DNA of 64,000 nucleotides from HRBIN30 sp964534275 (GCA_964534275.1 CAZHQG010000013.1:46214-110213), one strand, 5' to 3'; positions 16,017 through 25,054 are shown, counted from the first letter of the stretch. Program-made: numbers and translations. The notes: a model not told the origin generated them from the letters alone.

Positions 16017-17281
16017 TCGTCGGCGTCAACCACCACTGGTCGCCAGTGGAAGTTCGGGAGCGCTTGGCAATTGCTCCAGAACAGGTGGCGGAATTCTTGC
16101 GCCGCTTGGTTGCGCACCCAGCCGTGCAGGAGGCAGTTCTCATCTCTACGTGCAATCGGGTGGAAGTGGTTGTGGTCAGCCCTACGCCCGATGAAGCCGT
16201 CCGCGTGACCACGGAAGAGCTTGCGGCGACTCGAGGCTTCTCCGACCTCGAGCTTCACGACGCGCTGTTGCAGTACCGAAGTCGAGAAGCAGTGCGGCAC
16301 CTGTTTCGCGTGGCCTCGAGCTTGGATTCCCTGGTCGTGGGCGAACCGCAGATTTTGGGGCAAATCAAAGACTTCTACCGGCGGGCAGCGGCTGCCGGCA
16401 CCGTCGGTGTCGTGCTGCACCGCTGCTTCCACAAGGCCTTTACGGTCGCCAAACGTGTGCGTACTGAAACCGGCATCGCCAGCCGGGCCGTTTCGGTGTC
16501 GTCGGCCGCTGTGGAGTTGGCCTCGAAGGTCTTCGAGCGGCTCGACGACAAGACCGCTCTCCTCATCGGTGCGGGAACGATGGGCGAGCTTGCTGCGCGG
16601 CACTTGGTTGCGCACGGCGTGCGCAGCGTGCTGTTCGTCAACCGGAATTTCGAGCGGGCCGCGCTGTTGGCCCAGCAACTGGGCGGGACCGCGATGCCTT
16701 TCGAGGAGCTCCCTCGTGCCCTGGTGTGGGCGGACGTCGTCATTGGCTCCACCGCGGCAGACGAGTTTGTCTTGACACCGGAAATGGTTCGACAGGCCTT
16801 GCGCCAGCGGAACTTTCGGCCGCTGTTTCTGATCGACGTGAGCGTGCCACGCAACTTCGACCCACGCATCAACCAACTCGACCAAGTGTATTTGTTCGAC
16901 GTGGACGACCTCGTAGCGGTAGCCGCGCAAAATCGCGAACAGCGGCTTGAACAAGCGGAACGGGCAGAACTCATTGTTGAGGCGGAGGTCGATGCGTTCC
17001 TGCGCTGGCTGCGCACTCTCGATGCGGTACCGACGATCGTCGCGCTCCGAGATCGACTGGAGAGGATTCGCAGCGAAGAAGTGGAAAAATTTTTTGCCCA
17101 CCACCCGCAGCTCGACGACCGCATGCGGGAGGACATCGCCGCATTTTCCCGAACGCTTCTGGCGAAGGTGCTTCACGCACCACTGACGCAGCTGAAACGG
17201 GAAGGGGCTAAGCACGAAAAACTGTATTTGGCTGCGGCGCGGCGTCTGTTTCGGCTCGATCACGACGAGGAGGAGGACTGA
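15998..17281 (+). CDS. hemA: Glutamyl-tRNA reductase
   Basis: 427 residues from the ATG at 15998; the frame is open further upstream, but that part lies within hemX. It catalyses the first step of C5-pathway tetrapyrrole synthesis (Glu-tRNA to glutamate-1-semialdehyde). The N-terminal catalytic domain carries Ser-Thr-Cys-Asn-Arg with nucleophile Cys52. An NADPH domain (LLIGAGTMGELAARHL) and a C-terminal dimerisation helix follow. The opening 'IVGVNHHWSPVEVRERLA' is diagnostic. The next gene, hemC, starts four bases after its stop. Confidence 0.98.
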   Translation: MESQLLIVGVNHHWSPVEVRERLAIAPEQVAEFLRRLVAHPAVQEAVLISTCNRVEVVVVSPTPDEAVRVTTEELAATRGFSDLELHDALLQYRSREAVRHLFRVASSLDSLVVGEPQILGQIKDFYRRAAAAGTVGVVLHRCFHKAFTVAKRVRTETGIASRAVSVSSAAVELASKVFERLDDKTALLIGAGTMGELAARHLVAHGVRSVLFVNRNFERAALLAQQLGGTAMPFEELPRALVWADVVIGSTAADEFVLTPEMVRQALRQRNFRPLFLIDVSVPRNFDPRINQLDQVYLFDVDDLVAVAAQNREQRLEQAERAELIVEAEVDAFLRWLRTLDAVPTIVALRDRLERIRSEEVEKFFAHHPQLDDRMREDIAAFSRTLLAKVLHAPLTQLKREGAKHEKLYLAAARRLFRLDHDEEED

Positions 17282-17285
17282 CACC

Positions 17286-18209
17286 GTGCACCTTCGCCTT
17301 GGTACGCGCGGGAGCCAGCTTGCCCTCGCCCAGAGTAACTGGGTGGCCGATCGGATCCGCGAGGTGCATCCAGATTGGAGCGTAGATTTGATCCCGATTC
17401 GCACAACCGGAGATCGGGTGCTTGATCGGCCGCTGACAACCTTGGGTGGAAAAGGATTGTTCGTGAAAGAGATCGAAGAGGCTCTTCTGCGTGGGGAGAT
17501 CGACTGCGCAGTGCATTCGGGCAAAGACCTGCCGGCTACGCTTGCTCCTGGCCTTGTGATTGCCGCGGTACCCCCGCGGGAGGATCCGATCGATGTGTTG
17601 GTCACTCGCGAGGGCGTTTCCCTCGAGCGGTTTCCGCGTTGCGGTACCATTGGCACCAGTAGCCCACGTCGAGCAGCCCTCCTGCGCTGGTTGCGGCCGG
17701 ACATTGTCGTGACGCCTCTGCGAGGCAACGTGGACACGCGGTTACGCAAACTGCGTGAAGGTGAAGTAGACGGCGTTGTCTTGGCCGCGGCGGGTCTTCG
17801 GCGCCTCGGCATCCAGGATGTGCCTGCGCAGCTCTTGGACCCGCTACTGTTTTTGCCTGCGGTGGCTCAAGGAGCCCTTTGCGTGGAGACCCGTAGCGAT
17901 TCTTGGAGGGGCCGGCTTGAATTTCTGCATGACGTGGTGGCTGGCTTCTGCGTAACGGCAGAACGGGCGTTCCTCGCGGCCGTGGAAGGTTCTTGCCACA
18001 CAGCCTTGGCTGCGCGAGCTGAGGTATGGAATGGAGAGCTCGTGCTCGACGGGTTGATCGCGGACCCGAACGGACAGCGGCTCGTCCGCGGCCGGTCCCG
18101 AGGCGCCGTACAGCAGGCGGAAGCCATCGGAGCACGTCTGGCGGAGCAACTCTTGGCAGCCGGTGGGCGCGAGATTCTCTCTTCGAAGGTGCCGGACAAC
18201 CCACAGTGA
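17286..18209 (+). CDS. hemC: Hydroxymethylbilane synthase (porphobilinogen deaminase)
   Basis: 307 residues, GTG start preceded by GAGGAGGAG. It polymerises four porphobilinogens into hydroxymethylbilane. The cofactor-attachment cysteine is Cys237 in 'EGSCHTALAA'. The N-terminal 'LRLGTRGSQLALAQ', catalytic Asp in 'DCAVHSGKDLP', and Arg cluster 'GTSSPRRAALL' are intact. Length is typical. It lies between hemA and the cobA-hemD fusion, in pathway order. Confidence 0.98.
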   Translation: MHLRLGTRGSQLALAQSNWVADRIREVHPDWSVDLIPIRTTGDRVLDRPLTTLGGKGLFVKEIEEALLRGEIDCAVHSGKDLPATLAPGLVIAAVPPREDPIDVLVTREGVSLERFPRCGTIGTSSPRRAALLRWLRPDIVVTPLRGNVDTRLRKLREGEVDGVVLAAAGLRRLGIQDVPAQLLDPLLFLPAVAQGALCVETRSDSWRGRLEFLHDVVAGFCVTAERAFLAAVEGSCHTALAARAEVWNGELVLDGLIADPNGQRLVRGRSRGAVQQAEAIGARLAEQLLAAGGREILSSKVPDNPQ

Positions 18210-18217
18210 GGAACACG

Positions 18218-19750
18218 ATGGCGGGAAAACTTGTGCTGGTGGGTGCCGGACCCGGGGATGCGCGGCTCGTAACTTGCGGCGCACTTCGTTGGATCGAGCG
18301 CGCGGACGTGATCGTTTACGATTTTCTCGTCAACCCTGGTTTGCTTGGCCATGCGAAACCAGGCGCCGAACTGATCCTCGCCGGGAAGCATGGCGGTGGA
18401 CCACGTGTAGAACAGGGAGAAATCATTCGAATTCTTTTGGCGCACGCTCGAGCGGGAAAACTCGTGGTACGACTGAAAGGCGGCGATCCGTTCGTATTTG
18501 GTCGCGGCGGGGAAGAACTCGAAGCGGCGAAAGATGCCGGCATCGATGTGGAAGTGGTGCCCGGAGTGACCTCAGCCATCGCGGTGCCAGCGTACGCTGG
18601 CATTCCGGTGACCCACCGCGACTACGCGTCCTCGTTCGCGGTGGCCACTGGCTACGAGTATCCCGAAAAACCCGAAGTGGCGGTACCTTGGGAGCAGTTC
18701 GGCCACCGGCAGCAAACAGTTGTCCTACTCATGACCCAACGCCAGCTCCGCGCCAACGTGGAACGCTTGCGGGCCGCTGGCCGCTCTCCAGACACGCCAG
18801 TGGCGGTCATTCAGTGGGGAACACGTGCGTGGCAACGGACGATCGTGGGCACACTTGGGGATATCGCCGATCGCGTGGAAGCGGCAAAACTCGAACCCCC
18901 GGTTGTCGCTGTTGTCGGAGACGTGGTTCGGTTGCGGGAAAAGCTCGCATGGTTCGAGTCGAAGCCCCTCTTCGGCAGAACGATTGTCGTGACTCGTCCG
19001 AAGGCTGAAGCGGTGCTCTTTGCGGAACGGCTGCAGGACCTGGGTGCCGAAGTCATCGTGTTTCCAACGATTGAAATCGCGCCGCCCCAGTCCTTCGAAG
19101 CGTTGGATGCCGCGCTCGCGCGGCCTCGGGAGTTCGATTGGCTTTTGTTCACCAGTGCCAACGGTGTGGACGCCTTCATGCAGCGACTACGAGAGCTCAA
19201 GGGAGACATCCGCGACTGGCACCGCGCACGGATCGGCGCCATTGGCCCGCGTACAGCCGCCGCAGTGGACAAGTTTGCGCTCCGCGTCGCGGTGGTAGCG
19301 CCGGAGTACCGCGCCGAGGGATTGGTAGAAGCGTTAGCTCGCATCGGAGTGGCGGGACAGCGAATCTTACTCCCGCGCGCAGCTGGAGCGAGAGAGGTCT
19401 TGCCGCGTGCCCTGGGCAGTTTAGGAGCGCACGTCTTGGAAGTTGAGGCGTACCGCAGCGTATTGCCCGAGGCGCCACAAGCGCCCTTTGTGGCTGACGA
19501 ACTGCGAAGGGGAAGAATCGATTTGCTCACCTTCACCAGCTCGAGTACGGTACATCACTTTGTCCAGCTCATGCGCGACCAACAGGAAGTTCCCGTCGAA
19601 GGCAAGCTGGCAGCGTGCATCGGCCCAGTGACGGCGAACACTGCGCGCAGCTACGGGATGCGCGTAGTGGTGGAGCCCAAAGAATACACGGTGGATGCAT
19701 TGCTTGAGGGAATCGTGGAACTCTTTCGTGGTCAAGGAGGAAATTTGTAA
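18218..19750 (+). CDS. Fused uroporphyrinogen-III C-methyltransferase / uroporphyrinogen-III synthase
   Basis: 510 residues from the ATG at 18218 (GAGG upstream). Residues 1-245 form a CobA/SUMT methyltransferase: 'LVGAGPGDARL', 'GGDPFVFGRGGEE', 'PGVTSAIAVPAYAGIPVTHR'. Residues 250-510 form HemD, starting at 'GRTIVVTRPKAEA' and ending near 'TANTARSYGMRVVVEPKEYTVD', written here in parts of one conserved run. One chain thus makes uroporphyrinogen III and methylates it to precorrin-2, which the CysG-N-type protein of the same operon can oxidise. Such fusions are known from Geobacter, clostridia and relatives. It overlaps hemB by one base (TAATG). Confidence 0.97.
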   Translation: MAGKLVLVGAGPGDARLVTCGALRWIERADVIVYDFLVNPGLLGHAKPGAELILAGKHGGGPRVEQGEIIRILLAHARAGKLVVRLKGGDPFVFGRGGEELEAAKDAGIDVEVVPGVTSAIAVPAYAGIPVTHRDYASSFAVATGYEYPEKPEVAVPWEQFGHRQQTVVLLMTQRQLRANVERLRAAGRSPDTPVAVIQWGTRAWQRTIVGTLGDIADRVEAAKLEPPVVAVVGDVVRLREKLAWFESKPLFGRTIVVTRPKAEAVLFAERLQDLGAEVIVFPTIEIAPPQSFEALDAALARPREFDWLLFTSANGVDAFMQRLRELKGDIRDWHRARIGAIGPRTAAAVDKFALRVAVVAPEYRAEGLVEALARIGVAGQRILLPRAAGAREVLPRALGSLGAHVLEVEAYRSVLPEAPQAPFVADELRRGRIDLLTFTSSSTVHHFVQLMRDQQEVPVEGKLAACIGPVTANTARSYGMRVVVEPKEYTVDALLEGIVELFRGQGGNL

Positions 19751-20718
19751 TGCCATTCCCCGAGGTCCGTATGCGTCGCTTGCGGCGCACAGAAGGATTG
19801 CGCCGCTTGGTGCGGGAAACCACTTTGCAGGTCGACGACCTGGTCATGCCGCTGTTCATCGTCCCCGGGTCGGGAGTCGCCAATCCAGTAAAAAGCATGC
19901 CTGGCATTGCCCAGCTCTCGGTCGACAAGGCCGTGCAGGAGTGCCAGCGGATTGCGGACCTTGGCATTCCAGCCGTGCTGCTTTTTGGGGTGCCAGAGTT
20001 CAAAGATGCAACGGGATCTAGCGCGTGGAAGGAAGACGGGGTGGTGCAGCAGGCTGTTCGTGCCATCAAACGAGCAGTCCCTGACCTCGTCGTCATCACC
20101 GACGTATGCTTGTGCGAATACACGGACCACGGCCACTGCGGCGTCGTTGTTGGGACAGAGGTCGACAATGACGCGACGCTCGACCTTCTGGCTAAGGAAG
20201 CCGTTTCTCATGCCCAAGCTGGAGCGGACATGGTCGCACCTTCCGACATGATGGACGGACGGGTCGCTGCCATCCGAGAGGCGTTGGACGCCGACGGCTA
20301 CGAGCACATCCCGATTCTTTCGTACGCAGCAAAATTTGCTTCGGCGTTTTACGGGCCATTCCGCGAAGCCGCGCAGTCCGCACCAAAGTTCGGCGATCGG
20401 CGTGGGTACCAAATGGATCCGGCAAACGCGAACGAGGCGTTGCACGAGGTAGAACTCGATCTCGAAGAGGGGGCGGATATCGTGATGGTGAAACCCGCAC
20501 TCCCGTACCTAGACGTGGTTTGGCGCGTGAAAGAATCGTTCGGGTGCCCAGTGGCCGCTTATCAAGTCAGTGGCGAGTACGCCATGATTCAGGCGGCCAT
20601 CCAAAATGGCTGGCTCGATGAGCGCCGCGCAATTCTGGAGAGTCTTACGGCCATTCGGCGCGCTGGGGCGGACTTCATCATCACCTACTTTGCGACGCGG
20701 GTCGCCTCTTGGTTGTGA
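19750..20718 (+). CDS. hemB: Delta-aminolevulinic acid dehydratase (porphobilinogen synthase)
   Basis: 322 residues. AAGGAGG lies just upstream, and the ATG shares its first base with the cobA-hemD stop. It condenses two 5-aminolevulinates to porphobilinogen. The active-site Cys triad 'DVCLCEYTDHGHCG' marks the zinc-dependent class. The Schiff-base lysines sit in 'SYAAKFASAFYGPFR' and 'VMVKPALPYLD'. Last gene of the operon; 130 bases with a separate promoter follow before infA. Confidence 0.98.
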   Translation: MPFPEVRMRRLRRTEGLRRLVRETTLQVDDLVMPLFIVPGSGVANPVKSMPGIAQLSVDKAVQECQRIADLGIPAVLLFGVPEFKDATGSSAWKEDGVVQQAVRAIKRAVPDLVVITDVCLCEYTDHGHCGVVVGTEVDNDATLDLLAKEAVSHAQAGADMVAPSDMMDGRVAAIREALDADGYEHIPILSYAAKFASAFYGPFREAAQSAPKFGDRRGYQMDPANANEALHEVELDLEEGADIVMVKPALPYLDVVWRVKESFGCPVAAYQVSGEYAMIQAAIQNGWLDERRAILESLTAIRRAGADFIITYFATRVASWL

Positions 20719-20783
20719 CGGGTCGCATGGGTGGACTGCAGACCTCTCCAACCGCAGGAGCCCCCGAGAATCAAAAGCTTTGG

Positions 20784-20812
20784 TTGGCAGGGGTGGGAAA
20801 CTCTGCTACTTT
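20784..20812 (+). promoter_or_regulatory. Putative sigma-70-type promoter for infA
   Basis: TTGGCA (20784-20789), a 17-base spacer, then TACTTT (20807-20812), 37 bases before the infA start. The -35 box matches five of six. It suggests infA is not simply read through from hemB. Confidence 0.45.
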
Positions 20813-20848
20813 GCGTGACACATTTCTCTTAGGAGGAGGTGCAACTGA

Positions 20849-21067
20849 GTGAGTCGAGAAGATCTGATTCAAATCGAAGGAACGGTCAAAGAAGTTCTTG
20901 CTGGTGGCCAGTTTTTGGTCGAGTCGGACCAAGGTCAACAGTTCCGTGCAAAAATTGGCGGGCGGATGCGCCGCTTTCACATCCGCGTAATCCCAGGCGA
21001 TCGCGTTACGGTCGCTGTTTCTCCCTACGATCCTTCACACGGATTGATCATGTACCGAAGCAGCTAA
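20849..21067 (+). CDS. infA: Translation initiation factor IF-1
   Basis: 72 residues, exactly the family length, with an OB fold. 'IEGTVKEVLAGGQFLVESDQG' and 'GGRMRRFHIRVIPGDRVTV' contain the expected strands, though IF-1 more often has 'GKMRKHRIRI'. The start is a GTG at 20849, eight bases after AGGAGGAGGT, an almost perfect ribosome binding site. IF-1 binds the 30S A site during initiation. The C-terminus (DPSHGLIMYRSS) differs slightly from the common 'GRITYR' ending. It stands alone here, away from ribosomal protein genes. Confidence 0.93.
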   Translation: MSREDLIQIEGTVKEVLAGGQFLVESDQGQQFRAKIGGRMRRFHIRVIPGDRVTVAVSPYDPSHGLIMYRSS

Positions 21068-21095
21068 TCGCTTCGGCTAACAACGGGCAACGTTC

Positions 21096-21113
21096 GGGCT
21101 GCGTTCGCAGCCC
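21096..21113 (+). terminator. GC hairpin downstream of infA
   Basis: A perfect seven-base stem GGGCTGC / GCAGCCC with loop GTTC, 28 bases after the infA stop. No T-run follows directly; one lies at 21143-21149. It may be a terminator or an mRNA-stabilising 3' hairpin. Confidence 0.4.
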
Positions 21114-21623
21114 ACTCCTCGTCAACCTCGGGGCCGCTTCCCTTTTTTTACGGGCGGCTGCTGGCTTCCGACCTGAGGGGCAGCCCTGACACCAGGTCGG
21201 CTTTATCTACTTTGAGAGCCTTTCCGGGCTGATCTGTTCCCACGCCTCGACGATTACAAGCGCAGACAGCGCGGCGTCCATTGCCAGAACGGTTTCTAGC
21301 TGCGGCGCCTGTCTCCCCTTTTTGTCCTCGAGAGTCGACACCGCTCCCTACGCGCGTGTGCTGCAGCGCTTGCTTCCGAGTGGACCTAAGCCTCGGGTGG
21401 TTGCGGCTTTGCCGGCTGGGTGGGGCCGCTCGGGTACAAAGTTCCGAATGTGGGGCTGGAGGAATGTTTTCGGTAGACCGGCGGTAGAGGCGACTCAAAG
21501 AGTGCTCGCCGACGCGGGGCTGCGGTCGGGACATCGGCTCGTCTAGCGGGCCCGCTGGCGCCAGAAGACAGCCCGGTTTCTGCACGAACAAAAAGAGAAC
21601 TTCTTCGCCTTACGAATCGGCGA

Positions 21624-21648
21624 CCTCCTTGGGGGAGGAGCATTTTTT
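21624..21648 (+). terminator. Weak intrinsic terminator-like hairpin before the histidine kinase gene
   Basis: CCTCC / GGAGG stem with a five-base loop (21624-21638), then AGCA and six T (21643-21648). The stem is short, so the call is tentative. Confidence 0.3.
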
Positions 21649-21677
21649 CGGCTGCGTCTGGCGCCGTTCCTGGTACC

Positions 21678-23579
21678 ATGAAAGCCATGCCCGGCCGAGA
21701 ATCCGCACTCCGAGCCTACCGGAGAGAACTTGAGATCCTGACGGCCCGACGCCAACCCGCAGCGCTGCTGGCGGGTGCTGCCTTGTCCGCGTTCTTCTTT
21801 TTGATGGAATTGCGGTTTTACCCTGACAGGCTGCCGACGCTGCTACTGTGGCTGCTGCTTTGCGCCCTTCCACCGGTGGTGCTTCGCGTCTGGCGGGGAA
21901 AATTGCTGCGGCGACGAGTTTTGTCGTGGGCAACGGCTGGGGTCGTAAGCGCGGTGCTTTTGCTCCTTATCGGATACGCGCAGAGGGTGCATGCAGATGC
22001 CTCGCTTGTGGTGATCCAACTGGCTAGCGCGTTCCTCATCGCGAGCGTGATGTTCCCTTGGCCGCCGAGCCTGCACTTGCTCATGGTTGGTCCGCCGCTT
22101 GCCGCTTCTGCGGCGTTTCTCTGGTTTCATCCGTTGCCAACGTTTGCTCCGTTACCGTACGTTTGGGGGCTGTTGGCTGTCGCAGCCGTCGCATCCTTGC
22201 TGGTTGCCTGGCATCTCGATCTACAGCGTTGGGCGATTTTCCGCGAGTCGCGAGCGCGCGACGAGGCGATGTTGGTAGCCCGCTCGCTCCTCCATGTAGC
22301 CGGGGAGCTGAGTGCCGCTGGCGATCCCCAAACCGTGCTCGATCGGATTGTCCAGCGCACCCGTTCTCTTTTGCAAACCGACTGGTGTGTCATTTTGCTG
22401 CGTTCGGGCGAGCCAGCTGTGTTCGAGATCGCGGCAGGCAGTGCAAATCGTTCGGATCTCTTGCAGGAGGGGAAAGGAATCGAGTTTCGGTTCGACGACT
22501 ACCCGACACTGCACGTCTTGAAGAATCCTGGGACCGTTTTGGAGGTTTCTCGCGACCATCCCCCGGATGCACGCTGGCGAGCACTCATGGTTTACTTCCG
22601 CACGCGCTCGATGCTGGCGGCGCCAATGGAACGCGGAGGGAATATCATTGGCGTACTTGCCGTTGGCCGCGGCTCTACCGATGCGCCTTTTCCACCACGA
22701 TCGGCCCGAATTCTTCTTGGCATTGCTCGACAAGCGGTCGTGGCTCTGGAAAACGCCAAGTTGTTTGCTGACTTGGAGCAAGCAAACAGGCTCAAGTCGG
22801 AGTTTGTCGCGGCCATGTCGCACGAGCTGCGGACACCACTGAATATCGTCATTGGATACGCGGACCTGCTCGCGGAAGGCGCGTTTGGAGGATTCGTTGG
22901 AGAGGCTGGGGATGCCCTCGATCGCATTCGCCAGCAAAGCCGCGAACTTCTCCAACTGATCGACGCTACTCTCGACGTAAATCGCCTCGAGGCAGGCTCC
23001 AGTGCTGTCGACGTGACGAAAACCACGCTGAGCGCGTTCGTTTCCTCGGTCGGAGCACAACTGGAGCTCCTGCCTCGTTCTGGGGAGACGAGGTTTTCCT
23101 ACTGCGTGGTCGAGGATGGCACGCTGCGGACCGACATCGGGAAGCTTGGAATCATCTTGCGCAATTTGGTTGGGAACGCGTTTAAGTTTACGCCTCGGGG
23201 CGAGGTACGCCTGATCGCCACTGTGGAAGCTGGGGGACAAGCGGTCTTCACGGTCCAGGATACCGGCGTGGGGATCCCACAGGCTGAAATCGACCGCATC
23301 TTCGACATGTTTTACCAAGTGGCGCGTCCGGGGGAACTTCCACGTGGGGTTGGTCTGGGGCTCTACATTGTTCGCCGGTTTGTCGAGCTGTTGCGAGGAA
23401 CCGTGAAGGTGGAAAGCAACGAAGGGTCCGGGACGAGCTTCACGGTCACCATCCCGCTACTCGCGCAAACGCGCCCGGTGGCTGCGGATCAGCGCGAGGG
23501 CGTCAGGGGCACCGCCGAGGAAGCCATCGAGAGCGTACCTGTGGATCCCTCGGATACCAAAAGGGTTCACGAAGGATGA
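21678..23579 (+). CDS. Membrane-bound GAF-domain sensor histidine kinase
   Basis: 633 residues. Six hydrophobic segments (about 28-180) form the sensor membrane domain. A GAF domain follows (about 210-360), then a HisKA dimerisation domain with the phospho-accepting His382 in 'MSHELRTPLN'. The HATPase domain carries the N box ('ILRNLVGNAFKFT'), G1 ('DTGVGI') and G2 ('GVGLGLYIVRRF'). No response regulator is adjacent, so it is an orphan. The start may be the ATG at 21678 or at 21687; neither has a ribosome binding site. Its last 77 bases overlap the convergent membrane-protein gene. Signal and partner are unknown. Confidence 0.93.
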   Translation: MKAMPGRESALRAYRRELEILTARRQPAALLAGAALSAFFFLMELRFYPDRLPTLLLWLLLCALPPVVLRVWRGKLLRRRVLSWATAGVVSAVLLLLIGYAQRVHADASLVVIQLASAFLIASVMFPWPPSLHLLMVGPPLAASAAFLWFHPLPTFAPLPYVWGLLAVAAVASLLVAWHLDLQRWAIFRESRARDEAMLVARSLLHVAGELSAAGDPQTVLDRIVQRTRSLLQTDWCVILLRSGEPAVFEIAAGSANRSDLLQEGKGIEFRFDDYPTLHVLKNPGTVLEVSRDHPPDARWRALMVYFRTRSMLAAPMERGGNIIGVLAVGRGSTDAPFPPRSARILLGIARQAVVALENAKLFADLEQANRLKSEFVAAMSHELRTPLNIVIGYADLLAEGAFGGFVGEAGDALDRIRQQSRELLQLIDATLDVNRLEAGSSAVDVTKTTLSAFVSSVGAQLELLPRSGETRFSYCVVEDGTLRTDIGKLGIILRNLVGNAFKFTPRGEVRLIATVEAGGQAVFTVQDTGVGIPQAEIDRIFDMFYQVARPGELPRGVGLGLYIVRRFVELLRGTVKVESNEGSGTSFTVTIPLLAQTRPVAADQREGVRGTAEEAIESVPVDPSDTKRVHEG

Positions 23580-25023
23580 CCCGTCCGGGCTGCTCTGGGA
23601 CGTGGTCGATATCGCGCACGACGCGAACCTGGATGGGGCTGCATAAGAGAGACTTCGTCACTTCACCTTGGACGAACACGAGCTGAGCCAAATAACTGTC
23701 GGGAACTACGACTTCGGTGACGTGCGGATGGAGTTGCAGTTCGGCAACGCTGCGGATCCATCGCTCTGCCGCATGGGTAAAATTCCGGAAAAATTGAAAT
23801 TCGTCGGACTCCAGGATGACATTCCGGCCTTGCCAGTGGCCGACGAGGGAGATCCCGAGTAGCATCGCAGCCGCTATTTGCCGGGACACGCGGAGACCAC
23901 GAGCGCCACCGAGGATCCACAAAGAGATGCCCGGAGCGCCCATCGCCACGTAATACGAGGCGACATGCTGGGGAAGGAAAATCACGGGGAGCAAGGATAC
24001 CACGAACCACGCGCCCCCGAAGGCGGCGATGCCAAAGTGTGCTTTTCTCTTCTGTGTCCGCAGGAATGCCACCACCGTAGTTGCAAGGGCCACAAGCAGT
24101 CCGACACCCACCCACATCTTGGTGGATGCAGTCTGCTGGACCAGAAACAACGCGGGGCTGAATGCGTAACCGACATAGGTGCCGATGCCGCGCAAAAACA
24201 CGGCGAGAGAAAACTCTGGCGTATATCCCTGCAGCATAACGGCTCGGACAATCGGATCCGGGAAGTCGAAAACGACGCCGAATCGTAGGTAGTAAATTTT
24301 GTAGCTGGCATAGGCCGCGGAGAGCGCGCACAGGAGGCCAAGCGTTGCGATCTCCGCTCGTCCGCGAGCATCGGTTGGAATGAGCACGGTGGCTAAGAAT
24401 AAGACGAGGGGGAGAACGACGCCGTGCTCGGAACTTGCGAGGGCTCCAGCGAACCACAACGGCGTGAGCGTCATGCGGATTACAGGCGATGGTGAGGTCC
24501 AAGTGATCAACGCGAGTAAGCCAAACAGAGTGGGCGCAGTAACCGTGCAGAGTGCTGGCCAACAGGAGGCGATAGCGAGCCCTGGTGTGGTCAAGTAGGT
24601 CAAGCCCGCAGCAAGGCCGACGATGGGAGAACGCAAAAGTCTTGCAGCAAGGAGGCAGACCAAGCTCGCATTGACGCTTTGCAGCGCCATCTGGACTAGG
24701 TGGTACCAAAACGGATCGTTGCCGAACGCAAGGCGGATACCGAGGAAGTAGCCAATCGTCGAGAGCGGCCGATACAGCAAGAATCCGTGCACCGGTGCGA
24801 AGATACTTAGGAACGAGGCCCGCTCGTCGGAGGCAATTTGCGCCGCCCGCCCCAAGACCCAGAAGTCATCGAAATGGAAGAAGGCAGACAAACACTCCCC
24901 GTACGACCAGTACAAGAGGCCGTTCCCAAGCACGAGCGTTGCGACGGCTGCACTAAGAACGCGCACTCGGAATCGTCGCGGCCCTACTTCCACGTCGAAC
25001 TCAGGTGATCGAGGGCTCTCCAA
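23503..25023 (-). CDS. Polytopic membrane protein, GT-C glycosyltransferase-like
   Basis: 506 residues with roughly 10-12 hydrophobic helices. The first extracytoplasmic loop has an acidic pair in 'FFHFDDFWVLGRA', like the Asp-rich loop 1 of GT-C lipid-sugar transferases. Large loops and a C-terminal soluble portion (from about residue 420) also fit that superfamily. I cannot assign a substrate. The frame starts at a TTG (25023) with no clear ribosome binding site, and a GTG at 24993 is an alternative. Its 3' end overlaps the histidine kinase gene by 77 bases on the opposite strand. The sequence does not exclude another polytopic family. Confidence 0.75.
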   Translation of the reverse strand: MESPRSPEFDVEVGPRRFRVRVLSAAVATLVLGNGLLYWSYGECLSAFFHFDDFWVLGRAAQIASDERASFLSIFAPVHGFLLYRPLSTIGYFLGIRLAFGNDPFWYHLVQMALQSVNASLVCLLAARLLRSPIVGLAAGLTYLTTPGLAIASCWPALCTVTAPTLFGLLALITWTSPSPVIRMTLTPLWFAGALASSEHGVVLPLVLFLATVLIPTDARGRAEIATLGLLCALSAAYASYKIYYLRFGVVFDFPDPIVRAVMLQGYTPEFSLAVFLRGIGTYVGYAFSPALFLVQQTASTKMWVGVGLLVALATTVVAFLRTQKRKAHFGIAAFGGAWFVVSLLPVIFLPQHVASYYVAMGAPGISLWILGGARGLRVSRQIAAAMLLGISLVGHWQGRNVILESDEFQFFRNFTHAAERWIRSVAELQLHPHVTEVVVPDSYLAQLVFVQGEVTKSLLCSPIQVRVVRDIDHVPEQPGRVILREPFWYPRDPQVRSRWLPRRCP

Positions 25024-25054
25024 GGTACCACGCCCGGAGAGCTCGAGGCGAACC

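Larger units (their letters stand above)
21068..21677. other. 610-base region without a confident gene
   Basis: It holds the infA 3' hairpin and a second hairpin near its end. One weak candidate gene could run from a TTG at 21322 to 21546 on the plus strand: 74 residues, ending 'AVEATQRVLADAGLRSGHRLV', codon use plausible, no ribosome binding site seen. Other open frames here have the Arg/Pro/Ser-rich composition of non-coding GC-rich DNA. No RNA gene was recognised. Confidence 0.5.

Noticed and set aside
16004..17812. 602-residue minus-strand frame opposite hemA and hemC
   Set aside because: It is antisense to two enzymes with intact catalytic motifs; its composition is that of a GC-rich shadow.
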